A DNA stretch of 64,000 nt, from NCBI GenBank assembly GCA_030512295.1, contig JAULSR010000002.1:9548001-9612000 (forward strand). The letters are read 5' to 3'. The notes under the pieces were generated by a model. That model made no database searches. It was not told the DNA's origin and saw only the letters and a list, made by a program, of their open reading frames with translations. Of this stretch, positions 1 through 10,210 are shown piece after piece; the first letter of the stretch is position 1; each line of letters opens with the position of its first letter. Origin of the DNA: Bombardia bombarda (Eukaryota; Ascomycota; Sordariomycetes; Sordariales; Lasiosphaeriaceae). Made by a program: the position numbers and the translations under genes.

Positions 1-2
1 TC

Positions 3-1094
3 TCGCACCAGTACGCCAACGGCAACCGCTACTCGTCGCGCGACTACATCCAGGCGGCCGTCAAGGCGGGCTCGAACCTGACCGTATCCCTCACCTCCCT
101 CGCGACCAAGGTTCTCTTCGACACCACCGGCTCCAAATGCGGCACCGCCGGCACCCCCCGGGCGACCGGCGTAGAGTACCTCTTCGGCAAGTCCCTATAC
201 GCGGGCGACAACCGGCGGACCGCCACCGCGACGGGCCAGAAACGCACCGTGCTCGCCCGGCGCGAGGTCATCGTCTCGGGTGGCGCCTTCAACTCGCCCC
301 AGCTCCTCCTCCTCTCCGGCATCGGCAACGCGACCGAGCTCGCCAAGCTCAACATCCCCGTCGTCAAGGACCTGCCCGGCGTCGGCCGTAACCTGATGGA
401 CAACCAAGAAATGCCCATCGTCGGGACAGGGTCAGGCGGCTCGGGCAACGCGGGCCTCGCCATGTACAAGACCAAGCACCCGGCGCACGGCGAGCGTGAC
501 ATGTTCCTCATGGGCGGCCAGGGCTTCCTCTTCCGCGGCTTCTGGCCCGACAGCCCCGTGCGCACGCCCAGCGACCCGCGCAACCCCTACGGCGTGAGCA
601 TGGTGAAAGGCAGCAGCGTCAACAACGCCGGGTGGGTCAAGCTCAAGTCGGCCGACCCGACCGAGACGCCCGAGATCAACTTCAACCACTTTGGCTTCGG
701 GCGGGAATATGACCTGGCCGCTATGATGGACACGGTCGCCTGGATCAGGACGGTGTACAAGCGGGTCGGCATCACGCCCGCCGAGCCGCCTTGCACGGCC
801 GGGGTGGACGCGAACGGCAGCTGCGGGAAGGAGGACGAGGAGTGGATCGAGAAGCAGACGTTTGGCCATCATCCGACCAGCACCTGCAGGATCGGGGCGG
901 ACGGGGACCCGTTGGCCGTGCTGGATGGCAAGTTTAGGGTTCGTGGGGTGCAGGGTCTGCGCGTCGTCGATGCGAGTGCGTTTGCGAGGATTCCCGGCGT
1001 GTTCCCCGCTGTGAGCACCTTTATGATCAGCCAGAAGGCGGGCGACGATATGGTGGCCGAGCTGAAGGCTGGGACGGCGATCAAGCAGTGCTGA
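3..1094 (+). CDS. GMC-family FAD oxidoreductase, C-terminal part (5' end outside window)
   Basis: The open frame runs in from the left edge and stops at a TGA at 1092-1094, giving about 363 C-terminal residues without a visible intron. Seen: the second GMC signature (GAFNSPQLLLLSGIG, about 293-337), a GVGRNLMDN segment, and near the C-terminus a HHPTSTCRIG motif carrying the usual catalytic His, followed by VVDASAF and a final FMISQKAGDDM helix. Family knowledge: GMC enzymes (aryl-alcohol, glucose and choline oxidase/dehydrogenase types) oxidise alcohols using FAD. At the position where many members carry a second catalytic Asn or His, this protein reads PGVFPAVSTF; from memory some fungal choline-dehydrogenase-like clades have a similar Phe-containing stretch. 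The FAD-binding N-terminus lies outside the window, so substrate and secretion cannot be judged. Confidence 0.93.
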   Translation, partial: SHQYANGNRYSSRDYIQAAVKAGSNLTVSLTSLATKVLFDTTGSKCGTAGTPRATGVEYLFGKSLYAGDNRRTATATGQKRTVLARREVIVSGGAFNSPQLLLLSGIGNATELAKLNIPVVKDLPGVGRNLMDNQEMPIVGTGSGGSGNAGLAMYKTKHPAHGERDMFLMGGQGFLFRGFWPDSPVRTPSDPRNPYGVSMVKGSSVNNAGWVKLKSADPTETPEINFNHFGFGREYDLAAMMDTVAWIRTVYKRVGITPAEPPCTAGVDANGSCGKEDEEWIEKQTFGHHPTSTCRIGADGDPLAVLDGKFRVRGVQGLRVVDASAFARIPGVFPAVSTFMISQKAGDDMVAELKAGTAIKQC

Positions 1095-1527
1095 GTGGGT
1101 ATCGAGCGTAGTGACGAATGTGTTATTTTATGCGTTTAGTAATTTTAAGAAAGAGAGATGTAATTGAGAAAAGGAAGCTGCCGTTGTGATGTTTTGTGAG
1201 CGATGGAAAGGAAGGTTCGAGCTAATGTGCCGTCTGGTGGGTCCCTCTAACACTATGCAAGAATCCCCAAGCATGCAGTCAGGCAGGAAGTAAAAGAATG
1301 GCAAAAACATACAGCACCAGGGATTCGCTGGTCGTCACCGACCCAACTACTAGTCTGGCGATTAGTGGCTTATCTAGGGCAGAGCGGACGGGATGCCGAG
1401 TTTTCCACTATCTATGGCCGTATGTGCTTGTTGCCTCAGCAAAGGGATCTTGTGTACGTAGTGAGCAGAGCATATCCTGATGCAAAGATAGAAAACGAGA
1501 GTAACAAAAGAGATACCAGCGGTCAGC
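1095..1527. other. Intergenic, nothing recognised
   Basis: This stretch follows the GMC stop codon. It contains AT-rich 3'-flank sequence and no reading frame with a recognisable motif. Confidence 0.5.
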
Positions 1528-2164
1528 ATGTCGGCCGGACTTGATGCAGGCAAGGTTGAGCACATGGTGCCCAAGTCCAAGCGTCTGCGCCTGCGACGGG
1601 ACGAGGTCAGGCTTGGGCTAACCAAGGAGTGCAACATCCTATGGAGGAGATGAGGAGCTTGCAAGACTTACACCGACCGAGGTATTCATGCTTAAGGGCA
1701 GCACCATGTTCCCGAGGTTGAAGGAGGTCATGGCTGAGATGCCCGAGGACGCGGTGGTGAGCTATGTCAACTTGGTTGAGTGGCCGGCCGTCGCATGGGA
1801 CAATTGGGATGGTCTGGCGACCATGGCAGGCGATGCAGCTCATTGCATGTCGATTTGTAAGTTTTCTTTCTCCTACTCACTGTTATCGAAACGCTAACAA
1901 ATGATGGACCGTGGGATGGACCGTGGAGAGGGTGTTAATCATGGCATCATCGATGGGTGTGTGTTGGCCGATGCGTTGAAGCGTGCCGCCGATGGAGTTG
2001 CGACGGTCCAGGAGGCAGTCAAGGAATACGAGCAAGAGATGCGCGCGAGAGGCAAAGAGGCTGTCGATGTCAGCTATCAGGCGTGTCTGGATGTATACGA
2101 CTACGGCTTGATTATTCTAGTGGGGATGGCAGCTTTGCTCTTTTGGGGGCCAAGAAAAGTTTAG
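1528..2164 (+). pseudogene. Relic of an FAD-dependent (aromatic hydroxylase-type) monooxygenase
   Basis: Two pieces in one frame resemble the C-terminal half of FAD monooxygenases: 1688-1856 ends in the flavin-ribose motif MAGDAAHCMS (family GD-x-AH-x-M-x-P), and 1907-2140 continues as RGEGVNHGIIDG and a helix ending YQACLDVYDY. Between them is an intron-like stretch (GTAAG at 1857, CTAAC near 1893), but both nearby AG acceptors (ending 1928 or 1930) give an immediate stop or a frameshift to a stop. Weak further similarity in another frame lies at 1528-1640. No NAD/FAD N-terminal GxGxxG region is visible and the end is aberrant. I infer a degraded fragment. An unusual splice rescuing part of it cannot be excluded. 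Confidence 0.6.
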
Positions 2165-2310
2165 AGAAGGACGTAACGCACGCGGCCTGTAGACACTTTT
2201 CGAATGCAAAGGAACCTTTCCACACGTTCTGACACCGCTTGCAACTTCTATCTTATCGCTCGCACCTTCCACCTTCCGCCATCTGCTGTAACAAGTACTA
2301 TGGCTAGCCA

Positions 2311-2385
2311 CGCTGTTAGTGAACTCTATTTTCTTCACCTTGAATTTCCGGGGGGGGGGGGGGGGGGGGGGCTCGTTTAATAACA
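2311..2385 (+). repeat. Short dispersed repeat, copy 1, with a 22-G run
   Basis: The sequence starting CGCTGTTAGT and ending with ATAACA matches 32014-32075 along its length, with mostly transition differences. Copy 1 has a homopolymer of 22 G (2350-2371) where copy 2 has only five G. The ends CTGTTA and TAACA are inverted relative to each other, so a very small TIR element or its remnant is possible. Confidence 0.6.
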
Positions 2386-4348
2386 TACTTGCTCGCGCGT
2401 GTACAAAAAGCTACAACTAGGGGATTCCCAGACTTAATTGCTCCGTGCTCCTTCCCAGTTCCTCAACACTGCGCTCCGATCCCGCTTTGTCTGGTGGGAT
2501 TTGCAGGAAATACGACGGATTCTTCGGCACGTTAACATCCGTAAAAATCCGCTGTGGATGATTGGCCTGCCAAATCATTTATCTTAATTCAGGGCAAGGG
2601 GCCCCGTAGGCCTCAGCTCCTTAATTCTATATCAGCCCTTGGTCAGCAAGTCAAATCACCATATGTACTACGTACACTACACAGGGAGACTGATCCATGC
2701 AGCAGCTGTGGAGTGCACGAGAGCACAACAAGCAGCTGAGTACCTACGTAAGGCGGACACAAGGCAGGACTGTGACATGTCACCACGTGTCTGTCGTATA
2801 CTAATGCGCCTAGCCCACTTCACTCTTACCCACATCTTACTAAACGATCAGTGCCAAGACAGCTTGAGGAGATTCCAGACAGGGCTGCCGTTCCTGCCGC
2901 AGAGCCGCACCTGAACGTTTGACGACATGACTCCTTTCTTAACGACCGTCGTGCATGCATGCCAAGCAAAGAAGAGAGAAAATGGTCCTTTATCACACAA
3001 TTTGAAACGACAAAATCGTCCGAGAGAACACCTACAACATGGAGCTGGGAGCGCCCCTCCCAACTGGGTAGATACAAGTGCCCGATATGGGAAGATAATG
3101 TTGGGACGTTGTGTGACGTAGGACACCAATCAGTGCCGGCAAGAACTGCCCAAGGGTGGTCAGATAAAGTCCCTCCACAAACGTCCAGAATAAGAAGGTG
3201 CGTTGCAGTGCTCCTTCATCCCGCAGCTTGCAGAAATCAATGAAACAGGGATTGGTCGGGTCCCAGCTGATAGGTCTCCATGGAGCCGATTTTACCGATT
3301 TTACGCATCTCGGTCTCAACCTTGAGGCTGTGGGAGCTTTTCAGCAAGAACATGTGAAGCAAATTGATCGCCGCCATCAACACCACTTTCCTACTCTGGC
3401 CAGGATCACGTTCCCAGGTCGGCGATATTCCCGCAAGCTTGCAACTGGGTGCATCGAAAGCGAATCAAGTGCTTACCGTTCAATACATCGATTACACATT
3501 GACATGCAATCGACCCAATTGAAGAACGCGTGAGTGACAAGCCTTTGCTTGACGATGGAACCCAACCGGACAGACTCGACCGACACGCGGCAAACGACCG
3601 CCCAGCTGCGTCAGCCCTAACCACTAAGACATGGAAGCTTGGCGAGCCGTTAGGCCCGTTGGGGGATCAGTGCCGAACCCCAATGCGCCAATGCGCAATC
3701 CACTGATGAGGAGAGATGGGGAGCGGGGAGGGGGGCCTCCCGCATTGATTGAACCTGATCGCACCCGCAACGTCGATAACCCGGCCGCACGTCTTTGTCT
3801 CCGAGATGAATCAAGCTTTGTGGATGCGCTACTTGTCTTGTTTGGGAATCGCACAAGACGTATGTGGCTTGCGCCGTTATCGCATCGCACGATCACCATG
3901 GTGAGAGAGAAAACCTTCAAACCTCGCCGCAATTCAACGCGCGTGATTCGGCAGATTGGAGAGCCGAAAAAGGAGGCGAGATTTGAATTTCGCCGTGGTA
4001 GCCAAGATTTGGATGTGCGAACCACTGTGCGGTTAGCAGTCGACACCACCTAAACCACCCTTGTCCGTGTGGTCAATGGCTGCATGGGGTTATCCAGCAT
4101 TCCATATCTCGTCCTCGCCAAGGATTCCCGTCAGCGCGGCCGCATGCAGTCTCCAACCAGGCTCGAACCAACACAGCCAGCCATCCATTCGACAAAGAGA
4201 TTTGCGCAATCATACTTTTTACATTGAATCACAAACATTGTCTTCCGTCCCCTGGGCGATCAGGCCAGATCCCTGCTGCTGATGAACCATGCACCTCACC
4301 CCCCCATAAATGGGGCAAGCTGCTTTCCAATATGAAGTCATTTACCCC

Positions 4349-4383
4349 CCTCCGTTCTCTTCCCCTTCTTCTAGTCTCGGTCA
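4349..4383 (+). promoter_or_regulatory. Pyrimidine-rich tract upstream of the amino acid transporter
   Basis: A CT-rich stretch lies about 150-180 bp before the ATG at 4530. Such tracts are common just upstream of transcription starts in filamentous ascomycetes. The assignment is by position and composition only. Confidence 0.3.
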
Positions 4384-4529
4384 TTCTGCCAAGCCTGCAT
4401 TGTCGCAGTGACCTTGCTATTGTCGTTAATCTTGGCAACCAATCGTCTTGAATCCCATTACCAGACTGGACCTACATCCTCACCACTAAGCGAGCTCTAC
4501 TTGATATACCTGGCTATTTCAACCACACC

Positions 4530-6656
4530 ATGTCGCTCCCCACCGCGCCCATGATTGACGGGGACGTCGGCGGGGATGTTCGTAGCAACGCGGTGCAGGC
4601 TCCCGGCGCCGCCACCAACGGCGTGCCGGACGTGAACCACACCGCGCACACCCACGACCCAACCGTCAGCTTCGAGGAATACATGTACTACGCCGAGATC
4701 ACGCGCAAAGAGGAGGCAGACGCCAATGCGCGATACGTCGCAAGTCGTGGTCCGACCACGGTCAAGAGCCTTATCCTCGACCGCTTCTCCAAGGGCCACC
4801 ACGATACCCCCCCGCCCACCTCGACCGGCGACGCCGCCGTGGACGAGAAGACCGCGGTCAACCCTGAGAAGTCCGCAGTCAACCCTGAGAAGTCCGCAGT
4901 CAACCCTGAGAAGACTTCAGGGAGTGGCAGCCCCCCTGACTATGCTCACGACCAGGTCATCACCGGCGTCCAGCCGGACGAGTGGAAGCAGGCAAGCCGG
5001 GCTCTGCGCACTGCTGGATGGGGCGGTGTGTTTTATCTGATCACGACGGATATCCTGGGCCCCTTTTCTGCACCGTGAGTTATCAGAACGGACACAGATT
5101 GGCGGAGGGGCAGGAAAGCTGATAAGATATGACCCCTTATAGATGGGCTTTTGCACAGATGGGCTATGGCCCCGGCGTCGCCTTGTACACGGTCTTTGGC
5201 GCCATGTCGTACTAGTATGTCACCCGTCTCATCCCGTCTCCCAGCCTATGATCACGAGTGAGTACTTACCTTCACAACTATCCACAGCTCCGGATGGATC
5301 ATGTGGCGCGCCTTCATGGGCCTCGACTCTGACCGCTACCCGCTCCGGGGCTATGGTGACCTGTACTACCGCGTCCACGGCCCCCTCTCGCGCCATCTGG
5401 TCAACTTTGCGCAGGGCCTACAACTGCTGCTGTTTGTGGCCGTCTTAATCCTCAGCAACGGCCAGGCCATCTCGCAGATCTCGCAGGGCCCCAATGGCGG
5501 CGCCGGTCTTTGCTTTGTCGTCTGCCTCGTCATCTTCATGGCCGCCGGCTTTATTCTCGGCCAGATCCGCACGCTGCAGCGCTTTTCATGGATTGCCAAC
5601 ATAGCGGTCTACCTCAACTTGCTGGTCATCTTCATCTGGTATGTAATTACACACACACCTACTGTTCTGTTCACCTTCCACAGTCTGTCTCTCTTACCTA
5701 CACAAACATCACCGTGCTGACCAAGGTCTGCATGCAGCATGGGCGTCGCGGCCAACTCGCTTCCCAACTTCACCGCGACACAACGTTCGTACGGAGATGA
5801 ATTCGGCCCAGGCCCTATTCGCACCTTTGGCGGAACGCCCCCAGATGGGTTTGCATCGGGCGGCTCTGGCTTCATGGGCTCCCTGAACGGACTGAACCAG
5901 GCCGTCTACTCTTATGGCGGCTGCCTGGTCTTTGCCTCCTTCCTCGCGGAGATGCGCCACCCCCATGACTTTTGGAAGTCGCTGCTCATCGCGCAGGTCT
6001 TCATCTACGTCGTGTACATATTCTTTGGCATCTTCGTCTACTCGTACCAGGGCCAATTCACATTCAACCCCATCCAGCAAGGCCTCTCCCCCTACAGCTG
6101 GCAGACGGCAACAAACATCATCTCGCTCTTTTCGGCCCTCATCGCCGCTGGCCTCTACGGCAACATCGGCATGAAGGTCCTATATATCGAGGTGTTTCAG
6201 GAAATCTTCAACGCGCCCCCACTCACCATCACCAGGGGCAAGGTCCTCTGGGCCGTCATGGTGCCTATCTACTGGGCCCTGGCGTTCATCATTGGTGCTG
6301 CGATCCCGCAGTTCTCGTACATCTCGGGTCTGATTGGTGCACTCTTCATTCTCTCCTTCACCTATACGATGCCTGCGTTCCTTGCGCTGGGATATTGGAT
6401 CAGGAAGGACGCAATGGTGGAGGGTGAGGAGCGGTTCGACCCAGCTACGGGACGGTACAATCATGTGGATTCGGGATTCAAGAGGTTCGCGAGGGGCTAC
6501 ATGAAGAAGCCGCTGTTTAATACGTGGAATGTGATTTATCTGCTGGGCGGCCTAGCGACGACGGGGCTGGGTATGTACAGCAGTATTGAGGGGCTGATTG
6601 GTGCGTTTAGCGGCAAGAGCGTGGCGACGAGTTTTGGATGCGCGAGTCCGGTTTAG
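4530..6656 (+). CDS. AAAP-type (Aa_trans) amino acid transporter
   Basis: Four exons join in frame: 4530-5074, 5143-5214, 5288-5638 and 5738-6656, giving 628 aa. The introns start GTGAGT, GTATGT and GTATGT and end TAG, CAG and CAG. Residues 1 to about 165 are hydrophilic and cytoplasmic, with a 7-residue tandem repeat encoded at 4853-4914. The rest is a polytopic membrane protein beginning at GGVFYLITTDILGPFSAPWA, with about ten or eleven hydrophobic segments including AGFILGQIRTLQRFSWIAN. This layout is that of fungal neutral amino acid transporters related to Neurospora MTR. Expected role: proton-coupled amino acid uptake at the plasma or vacuolar membrane; substrate unknown. Start chosen at ACCATGTCG, the first ATG of the frame. 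Confidence 0.9.
4853..4914 (+). repeat. 21-bp tandem coding repeat (three units)
   Basis: Three head-to-tail units of about 21 bp encode EKxAVNP repeats in the hydrophilic N-terminal tail of the transporter. Units two and three are identical and the first differs slightly. Confidence 0.85.
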
Positions 6657-8165
6657 GGGGCTGGCGGTTTAATGGATAAGGTAAGGTACTATTGAGAGAA
6701 ATGAACAGGGTGGGGAATTTCAAGTTGTATGTAATATGATAGTGTGGTGTGATGCGTCAATGGGTTGATGATTAGATATGGAGATGATGATGAGAAGACG
6801 GAAATGTGGAGGGAAATACTGTCGCGTCGGCTGGGTTGAGGTTTATTCGTCATGACAGAGCGAGCTTGCTTGGTGAGTTGACATCATGTCACAGTTTTAG
6901 TCCATATTTATTCCCTGTTGTAATAATGGATTGTTGAATTGTATTTATCCCTGGGTGCTGCTCCATGCTTCTGGATGTTTCAGTAACCAAACTAATGGAT
7001 TGTTTGAATGGACCTATATGCGCTTTGCAAGACACTCCAGAGAGATTGGGGGGCAGCGAGACAAATGGACCAGTAGAGCTAGATATGTGATCCTGGGGAG
7101 CTACGTGGTTTTGTTGTTTGTCTCTTCAACTGCTCGTGGTAATCGTAATTAACGCTGATATTGGTCATGTCGACCACGGTTGTTCGCGTTTTGACCGGAT
7201 TGGTACGCTGGAAGTTTCGCATATACTTGCTCAGTCCCGTAAGAGTACCCTTGGGTACCTGCGGGAAATCGTTCCCGTCCATCTCATTGTAACGAGCGAG
7301 TTGTATGTCACTTGCTTGGGCCGAGTTGCCTTTTATGGAAGCATATCTAACAGTGCAAAGCCACCTGCGCTCTGTTCTTGTGGCGGCCTTTCCTGGACCC
7401 GACCGTCCATCAGTTGAAGACGGCGTAGGGACAGAGGAGAGCTTTCGGCTAGCAGGCACGGTCAAAGCCAATCTGCGCTAAGCTCTGGTGGATACCGAGA
7501 CTCTGGGTTGCCAGATACCAAAAGGAGCCGAGATCTTCATGAGCTATCACGTCAACCGTCAGCCCGCTCCCATTGACGACACGGGCAATCGAACGCATCC
7601 TTCGCGAGCCAGAGACTCCATACGCGAAGCTATGTTCGGGTTCTGCAAATAAAGAGAAAATGTGTGCACGATGTGTGCACGATGTGGGTCAGATTCTAGA
7701 GACTGATGCTAGCTGTTGCACAGTCTTTGCGGAGGCGAATTTAGAGACCGAGGTGGTGGAGTGACTCGAGTTAGCTCTTCAGCCCCGACTGTGGGGTACC
7801 TAGCAGGAAATGTCTGTCCATGCAATCTCGCATCGTGGCTCGTCTTGGCACCACCCAAACCCTAAGGCACCCCTGCACTCAGCACAGCGCCTGTTACCAG
7901 ACTATTGGGACCTAACCCGCCTGGGAGGCGCTACACTACATCGACCTGCAATCCATGTCAGACCTGTGGTCCACGACGATCTGGGCACAGGCTAGGCCAA
8001 ATTCTCCATTCTTTTAATATTACATATCGCGGAGAAGGGGGAGAAGATGGCCCGAAGAATACGAAGAATAATAGAAGATGAGTTCCGCAGCTTCTTCTTT
8101 GGTTACCTCTTGGGCTTTCTTCCTTCCCTTTCCAACTGCCAGTCGCTCGCTTTATTCCGGTAGTC
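6657..8165. other. Intergenic, no supported gene
   Basis: The first 250 bp are AT-rich 3' flank. A 130-codon open stretch on the minus strand (7079-7471) has no recognisable motif and is left uncalled. A small duplication of about 12 bp (GATGTGTGCACG) lies near 7660-7690. The last 100 bp are the probable leader of the WSC-domain gene. Confidence 0.45.
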
Positions 8166-10046
8166 ATGGCTTCCACTCGTTTAACCATGCGGCTCCTGTC
8201 GCTCCTGCCCGCATTTTTCGCTTCCATCTCGTCGGTGTCGGCGCTGCCAAAATGCAAGCCCCTGCTGCCGGCTTCGGTGGCCGATGCTACGTACCTGGGC
8301 TGCTTTGTCGACAATGACGTTGTCGCCGGTCTGCCCCATGTACTCCCAGACGGCACTTTGTTGAGCAGCGACCTTACGGCGGCCAAGTGCGCCGAGCACT
8401 GCGCTGGTTATGCCTACTTCGGCGTGGAGGGGGGCAGCGAGTGCTACTGCGGCAACGCAGTGCCAACCACGGCCGCTCCTGCCTCTGAGTGCAAGTTGCC
8501 GTGCTCAGGCAACTCCAAGGAGCTCTGCGGTGGCCTCTTCCGTCTGAACGTTTATGCCTTCAACACGGTGGCTGCTACTTCTGCTACTGAGATTGTCTCG
8601 ACATCCTCCTCGGAGTCCACCACTGAACCCACCACATCTACCGAAGATGCCTCCTCTTCGACCTCTGCTTCTGAGACCATCTCAACCACGGAATCTAGCA
8701 CAGCCGTCTCTACTTCTGCCACCGAGGTAGTCTCGACCTCGACCACTGAAGAGGCGTCGACGTCTTCTACCTCTGCATCTGAAGTTGTCACCTCGACCTC
8801 GGAAGTTGCATCAAGCTCAACTACAGAAGATGCATCATCATCCACCTCTGCCACCGAAACAGTCTCCACTACGGAATCGATCACCACTTCCACTTCTACC
8901 ACTGAGGCTGTCTCGAGCGCAACCACCGAAGATGTCTCCAGCTCCACCACAGAATCGGCCTCAACCACCGAAGATGTTTCGACCTCGTCCTCAGTTTCGA
9001 CAACCGAAGTAGTCTCAACTTCTGAATCTTCCGCCGTGACGACCTCCACCTCTGATGTTGTCCCTGCCTCGACCACCACCGACTCCCCCGGCGCGTCCTC
9101 ATCCGTCCCAAGCACCTCCTTCGTCCCATCATCAACAACCTCCGCCACCTCAACAACACCCGCCGGCCCGCCCCTAACAACCATCACCAGCTGCCCCGCC
9201 GGTCCCACCGTCGCCGGCCCGGCCCAATGCTACCAGTCCAGCCTCCCCTCGAGCTGCGAAAAGTTCAGCAGCATGCCGGCCAACTTCAACTCGCGCTACC
9301 TGTCCTCCTCCCTGCGCCAGTGCCAGCTCTACCTGACCCAGTACGGCAACGCGCCCAACCCGACCGCGTCCGCCTGCTTCCCGACCTCGACAGCCGCCAA
9401 CCCGCCCGACGTCGCCGCTGCCACGTCCACCCTCCTGAGCGTCTACTCGTGCCTGCGCACCGCCAACGTGCTCTGCACCTTCAACGCCGACTGCCAGACC
9501 GCCACCTACACGGTCGGCCAGGTGCCCGCACCCACCCAAAGCATCGGCGTCGACGTGCTCCTCGACGGCAACTTTGATACCGGCTCGTACCGCAACTGGT
9601 CCGTCCCGCAGAGCCCCAACGTGCCCACCGAGCTGTCGACGGTCCACGACCGCACCGCTGCTGCTGGTAGTGTTGGATATTCGTACCATGTCAAGTACGC
9701 AAACATCAACGGCGGGAGTATCGTGCTGTCGCGGGTGATTCTGGGCATCGAGCCGGGGAAGCAGTACCAGTTCAAGGCCTGGCTGCTGCACGACAACCCG
9801 TCGGGGGCCGTCACCAACTTTTACCTGTACGCTTACCCTGCCGGCGGGTCGACGCCGGGCACGGAGGCGGGGCTGAACGGGGTGCCGGCCAATACGTGGG
9901 TGCAGAGGACGATTACGTTTACTGCGAGCTCCTCGTGGTTCCAGCTGCAGGTGAGTGCGGGGGGGCAGGTCAGTGGGAATACGGGCAGCGCGGGGGGTGT
10001 GGATAATATCTATGTTGATGATATACAGCTGGTTAGGTTGAACTGA
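8166..10046 (+). CDS. Secreted WSC-domain, Ser/Thr-rich protein with C-terminal carbohydrate-binding-like domain
   Basis: Single exon, 626 aa. An N-terminal signal peptide (hydrophobic MRLLSLLPAFFASISSVSA within residues 9-27) precedes a WSC domain at about 40-130, with the Cys pattern YLGCF, CAEHC, ECYCG, CKLPCSG and LCGG. Residues about 140-335 are almost entirely Ser/Thr/Glu/Val repeats (STTE-like), probably heavily O-glycosylated. A six- or eight-Cys block at about 338-455 follows. The last ~160 residues (LLDGNFDTGSYRNW to VDDIQL) look like a jelly-roll carbohydrate-binding module of the CBM4/9 type. No transmembrane helix or GPI signal is visible at the C-terminus, so I infer a secreted or wall-bound protein, not a Wsc1-type membrane sensor. 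A downstream in-frame ATG at 8190 is an alternative start. Confidence 0.88.
   Translation: MASTRLTMRLLSLLPAFFASISSVSALPKCKPLLPASVADATYLGCFVDNDVVAGLPHVLPDGTLLSSDLTAAKCAEHCAGYAYFGVEGGSECYCGNAVPTTAAPASECKLPCSGNSKELCGGLFRLNVYAFNTVAATSATEIVSTSSSESTTEPTTSTEDASSSTSASETISTTESSTAVSTSATEVVSTSTTEEASTSSTSASEVVTSTSEVASSSTTEDASSSTSATETVSTTESITTSTSTTEAVSSATTEDVSSSTTESASTTEDVSTSSSVSTTEVVSTSESSAVTTSTSDVVPASTTTDSPGASSSVPSTSFVPSSTTSATSTTPAGPPLTTITSCPAGPTVAGPAQCYQSSLPSSCEKFSSMPANFNSRYLSSSLRQCQLYLTQYGNAPNPTASACFPTSTAANPPDVAAATSTLLSVYSCLRTANVLCTFNADCQTATYTVGQVPAPTQSIGVDVLLDGNFDTGSYRNWSVPQSPNVPTELSTVHDRTAAAGSVGYSYHVKYANINGGSIVLSRVILGIEPGKQYQFKAWLLHDNPSGAVTNFYLYAYPAGGSTPGTEAGLNGVPANTWVQRTITFTASSSWFQLQVSAGGQVSGNTGSAGGVDNIYVDDIQLVRLN
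8577..9105 (+). repeat. Degenerate coding microsatellite (Ser/Thr-Thr-Glu repeats)
   Basis: Imperfect short tandem units built from TCN/ACN/GAA codons encode the glycosylated stalk of the WSC protein. The opposite strand is also open over this tract, which is a composition effect and not a gene. Confidence 0.75.
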
Positions 10047-10210
10047 GGACTGTTTGTCGGTTTTATGCCTGTCAATGTAGAGGAGCGTTATCACAGAAGA
10101 GAGATTTTTAATTATATAAATTTTTATTTCGTTTCTTTTCAGATATCCTCCTCTATGGTAGTACTGTCATTTCCATCGTTGCCATCATAATCCCATGTTC
10201 AGTCCGTCTA

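Larger units (their letters stand above)
2165..4529. other. Intergenic region, no supported gene
   Basis: It contains a short repeat copy at 2311-2385 (listed separately) and otherwise no supported gene. Around 3624-4053 both strands are open for about 140 codons, but neither translation shows a known motif, hydrophobic pattern or fungal splice structure, so neither is called. The last ~180 bp are pyrimidine-rich and probably belong to the promoter of the next gene. Confidence 0.45.

Noticed and set aside
3541..3630. tRNA-like D arm (TTAGTGGTTAGGGC on the minus strand) suggesting an intron-containing tRNA
   Set aside because: No acceptable acceptor stem or T arm could be paired; a GGTCGAGTC segment does not sit at the right distance.
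3624..4053. About 140-codon open frames on both strands
   Set aside because: Neither translation shows a motif, and overlapping open frames on both strands fit base composition.
7079..7471. 130-codon minus-strand frame
   Set aside because: No recognised domain and no start context; kept only as a remark.
8552..9208. 218-codon frame antisense to the WSC gene
   Set aside because: It is the mirror of the Ser/Thr repeat codons (Val/Glu/Asp repeats), so it is a shadow.
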